The notes under the pieces: generated by a model | The model's input: only the letters and a program-made list of their open reading frames with translations | Databases searched by the model: none | What the model was told of the DNA's origin: nothing | Part shown: positions 52,422 through 60,925 of the stretch, piece by piece | How positions within the stretch are numbered: the first letter of the stretch is position 1 | How the letters are laid out: the number at the start of each line of letters is the position of its first letter | Assembly: GCA_965237855.1 (NCBI GenBank) | Contig: CBDEGK010000004.1 | Location: 248,001-312,000, forward strand | From: CBDEGK01 sp965237855 | GTDB lineage: Bacteria; Pseudomonadota; Gammaproteobacteria; Pseudomonadales; Halieaceae | DNA length: 64,000 bases | Direction: 5' to 3' | Translations under genes and position numbers: made by a program

Positions 52422-53328
52422 CGCTCAACCCCTGGGTCGGTATGGCCTGCTTCTCAAGTTCTACCATACGCTCCTCTTCCCACTCGGCCAGGTTTAGCTC
52501 AATCGCCCAGAAGCCGAATATCCACAGAAACGCGTCCCAGGTATACAGGGCGTAGCCGTAGACAAACCACATCAGGCAATTACCGATCAGGAAAGTGTAT
52601 CCCACAGTCTTGAACAGACGCACATAATTGAGACGGCGGCTGCCAAATTTGTCGGCATTCTGCAGGTGAACTTCCACGTCGATCAATATCACCACGATAA
52701 TCCAGACCACGGCGTTCTCAACATCTAACCAGCCCATGGTGCGAATCGCCCCCAGCTCCGAGGCTGAGATCACGGCTGTCTCCCCAACGACCTGGTAAAA
52801 CTCCGCATCGGCGGTCAGCTGCAGGCAGGTAGCCGGCGTGATATCTACATAGAGCGCAGCGTCCAATTGCACGGCCAGGCCCTGCCCAACCAGGGAGCAC
52901 AGGTCATTGAGGTGCCCAAGGGGGATCAACTCGTACAACTCCACCGTTTCTGTCAGGTAGCCGTAGGCGGCGTAGGCAATGGCGCAATAACAGAGCACTT
53001 TGATTGCGGAGAAAAAACGATCCAGCCACTTGGTGAAGGCAATGTCGGGCAGCGCGTGGGTTTCCAGCTCAAACACCACGATCAGGATGAGCCAGGCCGC
53101 GGTATCGATGCTGGTGGCGAACTGCAGGATGATCTCACTCAGCGGTGAGCCGGGCGGCAGGGCCGAACGCCAGGCCAACATGTCATCCTGCACGTAGTAC
53201 GTGAAATTGACGAATAACCAGGTATAGACCGTCCATTTCAGGACAAAGGCCACCTTCGGATGTGCCAGCAGGGGAACCAACACCTGTTTGATGTTGAAGA
53301 GAGTGCCGCTGGCGATCCGGCCCGACAT
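52414..53328 (-). CDS. Multi-pass membrane protein, unknown family
   Basis: 304 residues with about six predicted transmembrane helices: VAFVLKWTVYTWLFVNFTYYV, TAAWLILIVVFELETHAL, IKVLCYCAIAYAAYGYL, AVVWIIVVILIDVEVHL, YTFLIGNCLMWFVYGYAL and FLWIFGFWAIELNL. A non-membrane stretch of about 60 residues (LCSLVGQGLAVQLDAALYVDITPATCLQ and on) lies between helices three and four. Acidic and His residues inside the helices (FELETH, IDVEVH) repeat and could bind metal or protons. I do not recognise a family. It is one base after purU and overlaps the next Rieske gene, so it is part of the operon, perhaps in uptake or electron transfer. Confidence 0.8.
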   Translation of the reverse strand: MSGRIASGTLFNIKQVLVPLLAHPKVAFVLKWTVYTWLFVNFTYYVQDDMLAWRSALPPGSPLSEIILQFATSIDTAAWLILIVVFELETHALPDIAFTKWLDRFFSAIKVLCYCAIAYAAYGYLTETVELYELIPLGHLNDLCSLVGQGLAVQLDAALYVDITPATCLQLTADAEFYQVVGETAVISASELGAIRTMGWLDVENAVVWIIVVILIDVEVHLQNADKFGSRRLNYVRLFKTVGYTFLIGNCLMWFVYGYALYTWDAFLWIFGFWAIELNLAEWEEERMVELEKQAIPTQGLSDG

Positions 53329-53329
53329 C

Positions 53330-54199
53330 CTAGATAAATACCACGCACTTGTTACCGCGCACGATCACCCGGTCATCCAGGTGGTAGCGAAGCGCCCGCG
53401 ACAACACGGATTTCTCCACGTCTTTACCCAGACGTACCAGCTCGTCTTTGGCCATACTGTGGTTCACCCGAACCACGTCCTGCTCAATGATGGGCCCTTC
53501 GTCAAGATCTTCGGTGACGTAGTGGCTGGTGGCACCAATCAGTTTCACACCGCGCTCATAGGCCTTTTGATAAGGATTGGCACCAATGAATGAGGGCAGG
53601 AAACTGTGATGGATATTGATTAGCCGGCCAGCATATTCAGTACACAGCGCCGGCGGCATGATTTGCATGTAGCGTGCCAGTACCAGGGTATCGGCCTTGT
53701 GGCGGCGCACGATGTCAGCCATCTCTTCAAATGCCGGCTGCTTATTGTCTTTTGGCACAGGCACATGATGAAAGGGTATACCGTGCCACTCGACCATGCT
53801 GCGCAGGTTCTCGTGATTGGAAATCACACAGGGAATATCGCAATCCAGCTCATCGCTGTGCCAGCGATGTAACAGGTCTGCCAGGCAGTGAGATGCATGG
53901 CTCGCCAGTATCACGACTTTCTGCTTTACCGCGGAATCGCGGACATACCATTGCATGTCGAATTTTTCTGCAAGTTCGGTAAAGGCGCTGCGAAAGTCTT
54001 CCAGGCTGACCTCCAAGGAATCTGCCTGGATCTCGTTGCGCATAAAGAACCAGTTGTGCTCGGCATCGGAATGGGACTTGGTCTCGGTGAGCCAACCCCC
54101 CTGGTCCGCCACCATCTTGGCTACACTGGATACAATACCCACCTGGTCAGGACAGGAAATTACCAATCGATAGGTGCGTTCAGTGAGTTGTTCAGTCAT
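53330..54199 (-). CDS. purU: Formyltetrahydrofolate deformylase
   Basis: 289 residues. An N-terminal ACT domain (YRLVISCPDQVGIVSSVAKMVADQGGWLTETKSHSD) is followed by a formyltransferase domain with KVVILASHASHCLADLLHRW, LVLARYMQIMPPALC, and the active-site Asn-His-Asp set in INIHHSFLPSF and TEDLDEGPIIEQDVVRV. PurU hydrolyses 10-formyl-THF to formate and THF. In demethylation gene clusters it frees THF loaded with C1 units, which fits the GcvT-like gene upstream in this operon. It overlaps the amine-oxidase gene by ATGA. Confidence 0.96.
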   Translation of the reverse strand: MTEQLTERTYRLVISCPDQVGIVSSVAKMVADQGGWLTETKSHSDAEHNWFFMRNEIQADSLEVSLEDFRSAFTELAEKFDMQWYVRDSAVKQKVVILASHASHCLADLLHRWHSDELDCDIPCVISNHENLRSMVEWHGIPFHHVPVPKDNKQPAFEEMADIVRRHKADTLVLARYMQIMPPALCTEYAGRLINIHHSFLPSFIGANPYQKAYERGVKLIGATSHYVTEDLDEGPIIEQDVVRVNHSMAKDELVRLGKDVEKSVLSRALRYHLDDRVIVRGNKCVVFI

Positions 54200-55497
54200 A
54201 ACAAGTCCTTCATACGATGGTAGAGCATGCCCAGGGCCACCATCTGGCTACCCAGGCGCTGTCCGAGGGGAATTTTAAAGTGGGAGATTTTTTCAAATAC
54301 ATCGAGGCGCTCAAAGGTGCCGGCGACAGCATCTGCCATGATCTCACCCGCCACATGGGTCACGTTCACGCCGTGGCCTGAATAACCCATGGCGTAAAAA
54401 ACATTCGGCTTAATGCGCCCGAGCAGGGGTACCCGGTTGACGATAATGCCTACATTACCGCCCCATTCGTAGTCGATACGCTTGCCCTTCAACTGCGGGT
54501 ACACCTTGAGCATGCGCGGCTCTATCCAGGCGCGGATGCTCTTCGGCTCACGGCCGGAATAGTTGCAGCGACCACCGAACAGTAGCCGGCGATCTGCCGA
54601 CATGCGGTAATAATCCACCACGCTATTAGGGTCGCAAATGGCCATATCCTGCGGATTGACCTGCCGGGCTTCCTCCTCGCTGAGAGGTTCTGTAGCGATG
54701 ATATAGCTGCCGGCGGGGAATACCTGGCCCTTGATGTGCTTGCGTTCCAGGCGGTTGTAGGCATTGCCCGTAAGTACGACTTTATCGGCGACAACCTGTC
54801 CGCTGTTAGTCTTTACCAGGGGTTTGTCGCCGTGAACAATTTCCGTGACGGAACTGTTCTCGAAAATACTGACCCCGAGTTTTTCCGCGGCACGCGCCTC
54901 GCCAATACACAGGTTCAGTGGATGAATATGGCCGTTGCGATTGTTGATCAAACCGCCGATGTAAACCTTACTGCCGACGGTCTCTTCGATCTCACTTTGG
55001 GGTACCATCCGCACCATGTCGCCAAAACCCCGGCGCTGCAGCTCTTCATAGTGCGCCTCGAAGTCGCGCATATGGCGCGGCTTGTATGCCACATCGATAT
55101 AGCCGTGCTTGAGGTCACACTGGATATTGTATTTCTCGACGCGCTCTTCGATGATTTCGTGGCCGCGGTAGCCGAGGTCCCAGATCATGTCGGCATAGTC
55201 CGGACCGAGGTCCCGCAGCATCTTCTCTTCGCCGGTAATACCACCAATCATCTGACCGCCGTTGCGCCCGGAGGCGCCCCAGCCAATCTTGTTCTGTTCA
55301 ACCAGCACCACGCTGTAGCCTCGTTCGGCCAGGGTCAATGCTGTTGATACGCCCGAAAACCCACCACCGATCACACAGACATCCGCCCGGATCTCTCCCT
55401 CTAGCCGGGGATAATCCGTGTGGTCGTTTACCGTAGCCGCGTAGTACGACCTGGTATGTGACTGGTTTTCAAACTCAGCCTGACTTTCTAAATTCAT
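54196..55497 (-). CDS. FAD-dependent amine oxidoreductase (PuuB/DAO-like)
   Basis: 433 residues; the ATG at 55497 overlaps the Rieske stop as ATGA. The FAD site is ADVCVIGGGFSGVSTALTLAERGYSVVLVEQNKIGWGASGRNGGQMIGG near residue 38, the DAO pattern with SGRNGGQ as in gamma-glutamylputrescine oxidase PuuB. FYAMGYSGHGVNVTHVAGEIMADAVAG near the C terminus is the second flavin contact. Enzymes of this type oxidise secondary amines or N-methyl groups with oxygen or quinone. Next to a glutamine-synthetase-like ligase, a PuuA-PuuB type pair is one reading; a sarcosine-oxidase-like demethylase is the other. Confidence 0.9.
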   Translation of the reverse strand: MNLESQAEFENQSHTRSYYAATVNDHTDYPRLEGEIRADVCVIGGGFSGVSTALTLAERGYSVVLVEQNKIGWGASGRNGGQMIGGITGEEKMLRDLGPDYADMIWDLGYRGHEIIEERVEKYNIQCDLKHGYIDVAYKPRHMRDFEAHYEELQRRGFGDMVRMVPQSEIEETVGSKVYIGGLINNRNGHIHPLNLCIGEARAAEKLGVSIFENSSVTEIVHGDKPLVKTNSGQVVADKVVLTGNAYNRLERKHIKGQVFPAGSYIIATEPLSEEEARQVNPQDMAICDPNSVVDYYRMSADRRLLFGGRCNYSGREPKSIRAWIEPRMLKVYPQLKGKRIDYEWGGNVGIIVNRVPLLGRIKPNVFYAMGYSGHGVNVTHVAGEIMADAVAGTFERLDVFEKISHFKIPLGQRLGSQMVALGMLYHRMKDLL

Positions 55498-56759
55498 GGT
55501 TTCAGATCGTCCGTCAGGCAATCCAGGTACCAGTCGATGAAATTCATGAGGGTATCTTCGTGCTCAGGATGTGTCGGGCCGGGTTCGAAGAAGCGCGAAT
55601 TAACACCTTCGCTATTGCGGGTAATAATGAATTCGTCTTCCTGAGTGGTGTAGTCCCACAACCAGATTACTTTATCAAGGTCGTAGTCTTTGCCTTCTAC
55701 TGCGTCACCTCGTACATACCAGACGATCTCCATATCGGTCTCGGTGAGCCCGCGCGGTGTAAAGCGATAAAGCACACAGTGGTCCGGGTAGTTGAGCATG
55801 GAGCACAACGGCCCCATCTGGTAATCACCGGCACCGCCGTCATAACCTGTGTATTCACCCATCAACGGCGCTACCGGCTGGCCATCCTCACTGCCGGTCA
55901 AGTTTCCGTCATAGAGCGCATAGCGGCTAGTATAGGCACCGCCGCCGTGATGTGGATTCGCGTTGAAGGTTTCGCTGACAGCCGTCGTCACGCCCTTCAC
56001 GCCAGTCTGTTCTTCCGCCCGCGCCAGCATGGCCTCATTGATCGCCTGTACCTGCAAGTAGGGTTCTTTTAATGTGTGCAGTTTGGCATAGGAGCGATGC
56101 GCGGTGGCGCAGTGATAGCACTCAAGGTAGTTTTCCAGCGCTAACTTCCAATTAGCATTAACCTTGTAGATTCGACTCTCGATGACCTTGGCATTGGCCA
56201 GGTCGTAGCCACGAATGGCTGGTTCGATCTTGGCCAGGTCGGGTTCGAAAGGCGCGGCATCGAGATCGCAGTTGATAAAAATCAAGCCGTGGAAGACGCA
56301 GACCTGGGGCTTTTTCAGTCCGTAGTCGGAGAGTTTAAAATCTTCGCGCACCTCCATCTCACGGGCCGCCCGCAGCGACCCATCCAGGTTGTAGACCCAA
56401 CCGTGATAGGGGCAGACAAAGGTCTTGGTATTACCGCTCTGCTCTTCACAGACCCGTGCACCGCGATGCCGGCAAATATTGTGTTGAGCCTGGATATTGC
56501 CGTTGGCATCCCGGTTGATAATAATGGCGTCTTCACCGAGCTCGTATTGAATGAAATCACCGGCATTGGGAATCTGACTGATATGAGCGGCATAGAGCCA
56601 GCTCTTGTAGAGAATATTGTCCAGTTCTTTTTCAAAGGTGACATGGGAACGATAGAAATACGGGTCCATCGCGTAGCCAGGCTTGGTTTTTTGTAATTCG
56701 GCCATCTCCCGCATATGTTCGGGTGTGTCGATTACATTGGTTGCAATAAACTTCTTCAT
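55494..56759 (-). CDS. Rieske non-heme iron oxygenase alpha subunit, GbcA-like
   Basis: 421 residues from MKKFIATNVIDTPEH. Rieske ligands: Cys96, His98 (HNICRHRGARVC), Cys116, His119 (FVCPYHGWVYN). The iron site is in NWKLALENYLECYHCATAHRSY with His216 and His221. The C-terminal half, with GPLCSMLNYPDHCVLYRFTPRGLTETDMEIVWYVRGDA, is of the GbcA (glycine betaine monooxygenase) type. Such enzymes hydroxylate an N-methyl group, which leaves as formaldehyde. It lies 11 bases after the GS-like gene and overlaps the amine oxidase gene. The partner reductase is not in the window. Confidence 0.93.
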   Translation of the reverse strand: MKKFIATNVIDTPEHMREMAELQKTKPGYAMDPYFYRSHVTFEKELDNILYKSWLYAAHISQIPNAGDFIQYELGEDAIIINRDANGNIQAQHNICRHRGARVCEEQSGNTKTFVCPYHGWVYNLDGSLRAAREMEVREDFKLSDYGLKKPQVCVFHGLIFINCDLDAAPFEPDLAKIEPAIRGYDLANAKVIESRIYKVNANWKLALENYLECYHCATAHRSYAKLHTLKEPYLQVQAINEAMLARAEEQTGVKGVTTAVSETFNANPHHGGGAYTSRYALYDGNLTGSEDGQPVAPLMGEYTGYDGGAGDYQMGPLCSMLNYPDHCVLYRFTPRGLTETDMEIVWYVRGDAVEGKDYDLDKVIWLWDYTTQEDEFIITRNSEGVNSRFFEPGPTHPEHEDTLMNFIDWYLDCLTDDLKP

Positions 56760-56770
56760 GACTGTTCCAC

Positions 56771-58165
56771 TCACACGGTACGCAGGTACCACTGGTAATC
56801 GATATTGGAGATTGTGGATTTGAAGGCTTCACATTCATCTCTGCGGATAGTTGAGAATAGTTCGCAATATTCCTCGCCCAGGTAGCGGGGTAAAACCTCG
56901 CTGGCATCGAAGGCGTCCAGCGCATCGGGCCAGTGCTGCGGCAGGCTAATGACCTCCTCTGCTATTTCCTCCCGCTCGGCAATCATGGGGCCAGGGTCAC
57001 ACTGGTTTTCCAAACCATGATAAATTCCCGCCAATATCGCTGCCATCACCAGGTAGGGATTGGAATCTGCACTGGCCGTACGGTGTTCTATACGACGGTT
57101 TTTATCGCCGGAGACCGGGATGCGCAGGGATACATTGCGATGGTTATAACCCCAGTTGGGCGCCAGCGGGGCAAAAGTGCCCGCCACCAGCCGTCGATAG
57201 GAATTGGCATTGGGGGCGAAAATGGCCATGGCATCAGCCATGGTATCGGCCAGCCCACCCACCGCGTGGCGCATACGATCAGAAATAGGCGGAGTTGTTG
57301 CACTGTTCGGGTCGGCAAAGATGTTGTTGCTTTCCTCATCGTAGACGCTCACGTGAACATGCATGCCGCTGCCGGCAATATCCGCAAACGGCTTGGCCAT
57401 AAAGGTGGCCGCCATATTGTGCTTGAGAGCGGTGCCTTTGACGGCACGTTTCAACAACACCGCGTGATCACACGCCAACAGCGGGTCATCCACATGGTGC
57501 AGGTTTATCTCCAGCTGGCCCGGGGAGAATTCTGATATGACCGTGGTCATGGGCACGTTCTGCAGCTTACAGGTCTGGCGCATGTCTTCCAGGAAGGCAT
57601 CGAGATCCCACATATCCTGGGGCATGGCATACTGGGTGCCGGCCTGGCGCATACCCGTTCCCGGCACCTTGGGTAAATGGGCTCGCGGCGTATCACTGTC
57701 GCCGGGCTCCAACAGGTAAAACTCCATTTCGGTGGCAACTGTGGGATGCAAACCAGCGTCACGAAATTTCTCAAGTACGCCCTGCAATATGGCCCGGGGA
57801 TCGATGGGGCTGAGCCGACCATCCGCCAACTCAAAGCGTGCCATCATTTGTGCGGTGTCCGAGGCCAGCCATGGAATTGGCGCCAGCGTGCCCGGCACCG
57901 GCACCAAGGGACCATCCGGGTCGCCATCGCTGCTGCCACGATCGAGTGACTGGAGAATATCGCCGAGGGTATTACACAAGGGCGTCGAGGCCGGGGTAGT
58001 CAACTTACCCGCAAAAAAAGACCCAAACTCACTGCGCGGTAAACGCTTGCAACGTGGAATGCCGTTCATATCCACCATCAACACCTCCAGCATGGTGGTG
58101 TTGGGGTATTCCAACAGAAACGCTTCCAACTCTTTTTGTAATTCTTGTTTCACGTCCGCCTTCAC
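56771..58165 (-). CDS. Glutamine synthetase family ligase (PuuA-like)
   Basis: 464 residues. It has the beta-grasp N domain (LEVLMVDMNGIPRCKRLPRSEF) and the catalytic domain with VATEMEFYLLEPG near residue 142, EFSPGQLEINLHHVDDPLLACDHAV near 208, GSGMHVHVSVYDEESNN near 260, NSYRRLVAGTFAPLAPNWGYNHRNVSLRIP near 310 and RRIEHRTASADSNPYLVMAAILAG near 345. It lacks the adenylylation-loop region of GlnA. It is of the gamma-glutamyl-polyamine or gamma-glutamyl-methylamide synthetase kind, which joins glutamate to an amine with ATP. In this operon it could cap the amine before oxidation. True glutamine synthesis is unlikely. Confidence 0.9.
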   Translation of the reverse strand: MKADVKQELQKELEAFLLEYPNTTMLEVLMVDMNGIPRCKRLPRSEFGSFFAGKLTTPASTPLCNTLGDILQSLDRGSSDGDPDGPLVPVPGTLAPIPWLASDTAQMMARFELADGRLSPIDPRAILQGVLEKFRDAGLHPTVATEMEFYLLEPGDSDTPRAHLPKVPGTGMRQAGTQYAMPQDMWDLDAFLEDMRQTCKLQNVPMTTVISEFSPGQLEINLHHVDDPLLACDHAVLLKRAVKGTALKHNMAATFMAKPFADIAGSGMHVHVSVYDEESNNIFADPNSATTPPISDRMRHAVGGLADTMADAMAIFAPNANSYRRLVAGTFAPLAPNWGYNHRNVSLRIPVSGDKNRRIEHRTASADSNPYLVMAAILAGIYHGLENQCDPGPMIAEREEIAEEVISLPQHWPDALDAFDASEVLPRYLGEEYCELFSTIRRDECEAFKSTISNIDYQWYLRTV

Positions 58166-58187
58166 AGTGCAGCCTCTGCTGTTAGTT

Positions 58188-59375
58188 TTAGAAAATTGGC
58201 GCCGGCGTCTGCCGCCGTCGCGGGGGATTAAACAGCGACCCCTCTACCACCGTGCACTTGGCCATCATCCGGGTCCAATGCAATTCGCGAGCGTAGTAAA
58301 TCTCAGCTACTAATTCACTGCCGGGTTTCCCGTAAGCGGCATCCACCGTGGCAATGGCAAAGTTAGACTTGGTAGTGGGACACCAGGCCGCAGATGTCAC
58401 CGTACCCACTTGCTTGTTGCCGACATAGACAAAGGCATGTTCCGCCGACTTATTGCCCTCAATATCCAGCATCACAGTGCGGTAGCGAGAACCCTTTTTC
58501 TTCTCCTCCACCAGCGCTTTACGGCCGTTGAACACCGGCTTGTCCAGGTCTACCAGCCATTCCAGTCCCAACTCAAAGGGCGAGCGGGAACGACCGACAC
58601 GCACGGCTTCCTCGGCAGGTACAAAGTCAACACCGGCTTGCAGGAAACCGGCTTCAATACGTGCCAGCTCGTAGGCATCACCACCCACGGGTTTGATCAA
58701 AAAGTCTTTGCCGGCGGCAAACATCTTGTCCCACAGGGTCTCCGCCATGGCGGGTTCAATCCAGATCTCGTAGCCGAGATCGCCGGTGAAACCGGTGCGG
58801 CTGGCCATCAGCGGCACACCTTCCCAGATGAAGTTCATAATGCCAAAGGGCTTGAGTTGTTCCAGCCCTTCCAGGCCCATGGCCCGCAAGGTGGAACAGC
58901 TGGTTGGGCCCTGCACAGATAAGGCGGCCACCTCAGCGGTCTCGTCGACGATAGACACGTCGAAGCCCATGGCAGACCAGCTCATCCAGTCCATGACGTG
59001 AGTGTAGGAACACAGGCGATAGTCATTCTCGCCGAGATGGAAAATTGTCCCATCGTCCATCACCTGCCCCTGTTCATCGCACCAGATGCTGTAGCCGACC
59101 CGACCCACCTTGATCTTGCTGACATCGCGGGTTACCAGCCGATTCAGATAGGCCTCCGCATCGGGCCCGGTGATGCGGTACTTGACCATCGGCGATAAGT
59201 CGAATACTCCGGTACTATTGCGAATCGCAAAGTACTCCAGCTCCACATCGATGTAACTTAGCGGCGTGGTGTAGCCTTTCCAGTTCGACCATTCATTGAG
59301 TTCACAGGCCGCCGCCACTCTGCTGTGAAACGGGGTTTGCAGCAACATATCCAATTTCCGAAATTCAGAGCTCAT
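58188..59375 (-). CDS. GcvT-like THF-dependent aminomethyltransferase/demethylase
   Basis: 395 residues; the ATG at 59375 overlaps the upstream stop as ATGA. The folate-binding GCV_T domain shows in YFAIRNSTGVFDLSPMVKYRITGPDAEAYLNRLVTRDVSKIKVGRVGYSIWCDEQGQVMDDGTIFHLG and SRTGFTGDLGYEIWIEP near residue 208; the C-terminal barrel follows (AWCPTTKSNFAIATVDAAYGKPGSEL). Relatives include GcvT, DmdA and the demethylating parts of sarcosine and dimethylglycine dehydrogenases. It would move a methyl or methylene group to THF. A lone GcvT-like gene next to Rieske and PurU genes points to N-demethylation. The substrate is unknown. Confidence 0.92.
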   Translation of the reverse strand: MSSEFRKLDMLLQTPFHSRVAAACELNEWSNWKGYTTPLSYIDVELEYFAIRNSTGVFDLSPMVKYRITGPDAEAYLNRLVTRDVSKIKVGRVGYSIWCDEQGQVMDDGTIFHLGENDYRLCSYTHVMDWMSWSAMGFDVSIVDETAEVAALSVQGPTSCSTLRAMGLEGLEQLKPFGIMNFIWEGVPLMASRTGFTGDLGYEIWIEPAMAETLWDKMFAAGKDFLIKPVGGDAYELARIEAGFLQAGVDFVPAEEAVRVGRSRSPFELGLEWLVDLDKPVFNGRKALVEEKKKGSRYRTVMLDIEGNKSAEHAFVYVGNKQVGTVTSAAWCPTTKSNFAIATVDAAYGKPGSELVAEIYYARELHWTRMMAKCTVVEGSLFNPPRRRQTPAPIF

Positions 59376-60925
59376 GCTGCTTTCCCCCGCTTGATTATTT
59401 CTTTGGCAGCGTTGCGTCCCGCCAGACCCATTACCCCTCCCCCGGGATGCGCGCCAGCGCTGCACAGGTAGAGGTTGTCCACCGGTGTCGCGTACTGGGT
59501 TGCCCCCGGAAACGGGCGCATCATCATGATCTGGTCCAGGCTGATCTCGCCGTGATGCCAGTGACCGCCATACATGTTGTACTCCGCCTCCAGGTCAGCC
59601 GGCGTCATTAGCTCGCTGGCACTGATCAGGGAACGAATATTAGGTGCGTAGTTGGCAAGCACATCAATACACAGTTGTTCGAAAATGGCCTTGTTGCTGT
59701 CCCAGCCGGCGCGCAATTCGTAGGGCGCAAACTGTATGGTGGCAGACAACACATGCTTACCTGCCGGTGCCAGCCCGGGGTCATTGACGGTGGGAATGCT
59801 GATATCCATGGCCGGTGCCTGGGAGTACTCGCCGTACTTGGCGTGGTTAAACGCGTCCTCGACATATTTCATGGTCGGTGCAATAACCAGGCGTTGTCCC
59901 AGTTGATCACCACTCAAGCCTGTGAACTCAGGCAAATCATCCAGGGCCAGGTGCAATTTGGCCGCGTTGCCCTTCATGCGAATGGTGCTGACGCGGCGGG
60001 TCGTGCCCGCTTCAATATTGCGAAAGCCGACCAGTTTTTCGAAGGTCGTTTTGGGATCGGCGTTGGAAACCACCGTAGCCGCGGTTAACGTTTCGCCGCC
60101 GACCAATGTCACACCCTGGGCGCTATCGGCTTCCAGGTCGATACTGGCGACCCGCGCGCCGGTGCGCACTTCCACACCACAGGCCTCAGCCGCTGCGGCC
60201 AGAGTAGTACCCACCACGCCCATGCCACCCTTGACCTGGGCCGGGCCCTTGAAGCCGTACACATCACCCAGACGCCGGTAGATATAGCCGAACACCGTGT
60301 TGGGTGAACGCGGGCCCATGTGGGAACCCATCACACCATCCAGCGCCAATACCGACTTGAGCAATTCGTCATCAAAGGTCTCTTGCATGACGTCGTACAT
60401 ATTGATCAGGGCCATGCGCAACAATTCCTGCATGTCTTCCTTGCCCAGCAATTTCATATCGATGCCCAGTTTCAACAGGGTCATGCGATCGTGCAGGTTA
60501 TTGTCCACCAACTTGGGCGCGCGCCGTTTGAAGGCGTTGTTCAGCAGCTTGGCAAACTTCACCATCTTGCTCTGAAAGGGGCCAAAAGCAGCTTTGTCCG
60601 CCTCCGAGAGCGAGGGACCGGACACAGAATTACCGCTGACAGTAATATGTGCGCCGTCGGCAGCAAGGCCAATGGTATCCAGGTCGCGGGCGGCGTAATC
60701 CAAACGTAAGCCCAGGTCTTTCACAACATCCGGGTTAAGCTGGTAGAGCCAGTTGGCACAACCGGATACGGAATAGCCCGCTGCGAACTCGCGGGTAGAG
60801 GCACCGCCACCGGGGACATCATTGGCTTCCAATACCAGCACCTTGCGCCCGGCCTTGGCCAGGTAAGCGGCACAGACCAGGCCATTGTGACCGCCACCCA
60901 CTACTATCACGTCATAATCAGTCAT
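59372..60925 (-). CDS. Phytoene-desaturase-like FAD oxidoreductase, copy 2
   Basis: 517 residues. The dinucleotide motif is DVIVVGGGHNGLVCAAYLAKAGRKVLVLEANDVPGG at the start. MGVVGTTLAAAAEACGVEVRTGARVASIDLE near 235 and YLCSAGAHPGGGVMGLAGRNAAKEII at the end are the other flavin contacts. The type is the PYROXD2/CrtI-like family of amine-oxidase-fold flavoproteins, which in bacteria oxidise or isomerise varied substrates. No carotenoid genes lie nearby, so carotenoid desaturation is unlikely; amine or imine oxidation fits the operon. It overlaps the first copy by eight bases and gcvT-like by four. Confidence 0.9.
   Translation of the reverse strand: MTDYDVIVVGGGHNGLVCAAYLAKAGRKVLVLEANDVPGGGASTREFAAGYSVSGCANWLYQLNPDVVKDLGLRLDYAARDLDTIGLAADGAHITVSGNSVSGPSLSEADKAAFGPFQSKMVKFAKLLNNAFKRRAPKLVDNNLHDRMTLLKLGIDMKLLGKEDMQELLRMALINMYDVMQETFDDELLKSVLALDGVMGSHMGPRSPNTVFGYIYRRLGDVYGFKGPAQVKGGMGVVGTTLAAAAEACGVEVRTGARVASIDLEADSAQGVTLVGGETLTAATVVSNADPKTTFEKLVGFRNIEAGTTRRVSTIRMKGNAAKLHLALDDLPEFTGLSGDQLGQRLVIAPTMKYVEDAFNHAKYGEYSQAPAMDISIPTVNDPGLAPAGKHVLSATIQFAPYELRAGWDSNKAIFEQLCIDVLANYAPNIRSLISASELMTPADLEAEYNMYGGHWHHGEISLDQIMMMRPFPGATQYATPVDNLYLCSAGAHPGGGVMGLAGRNAAKEIIKRGKAA

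Noticed and set aside
56771..58165. Housekeeping glutamine synthetase glnA
   Set aside because: No ntrBC neighbours, no adenylylation loop like that of GlnA, and the operon context is amine catabolism; PuuA-like is the better call.
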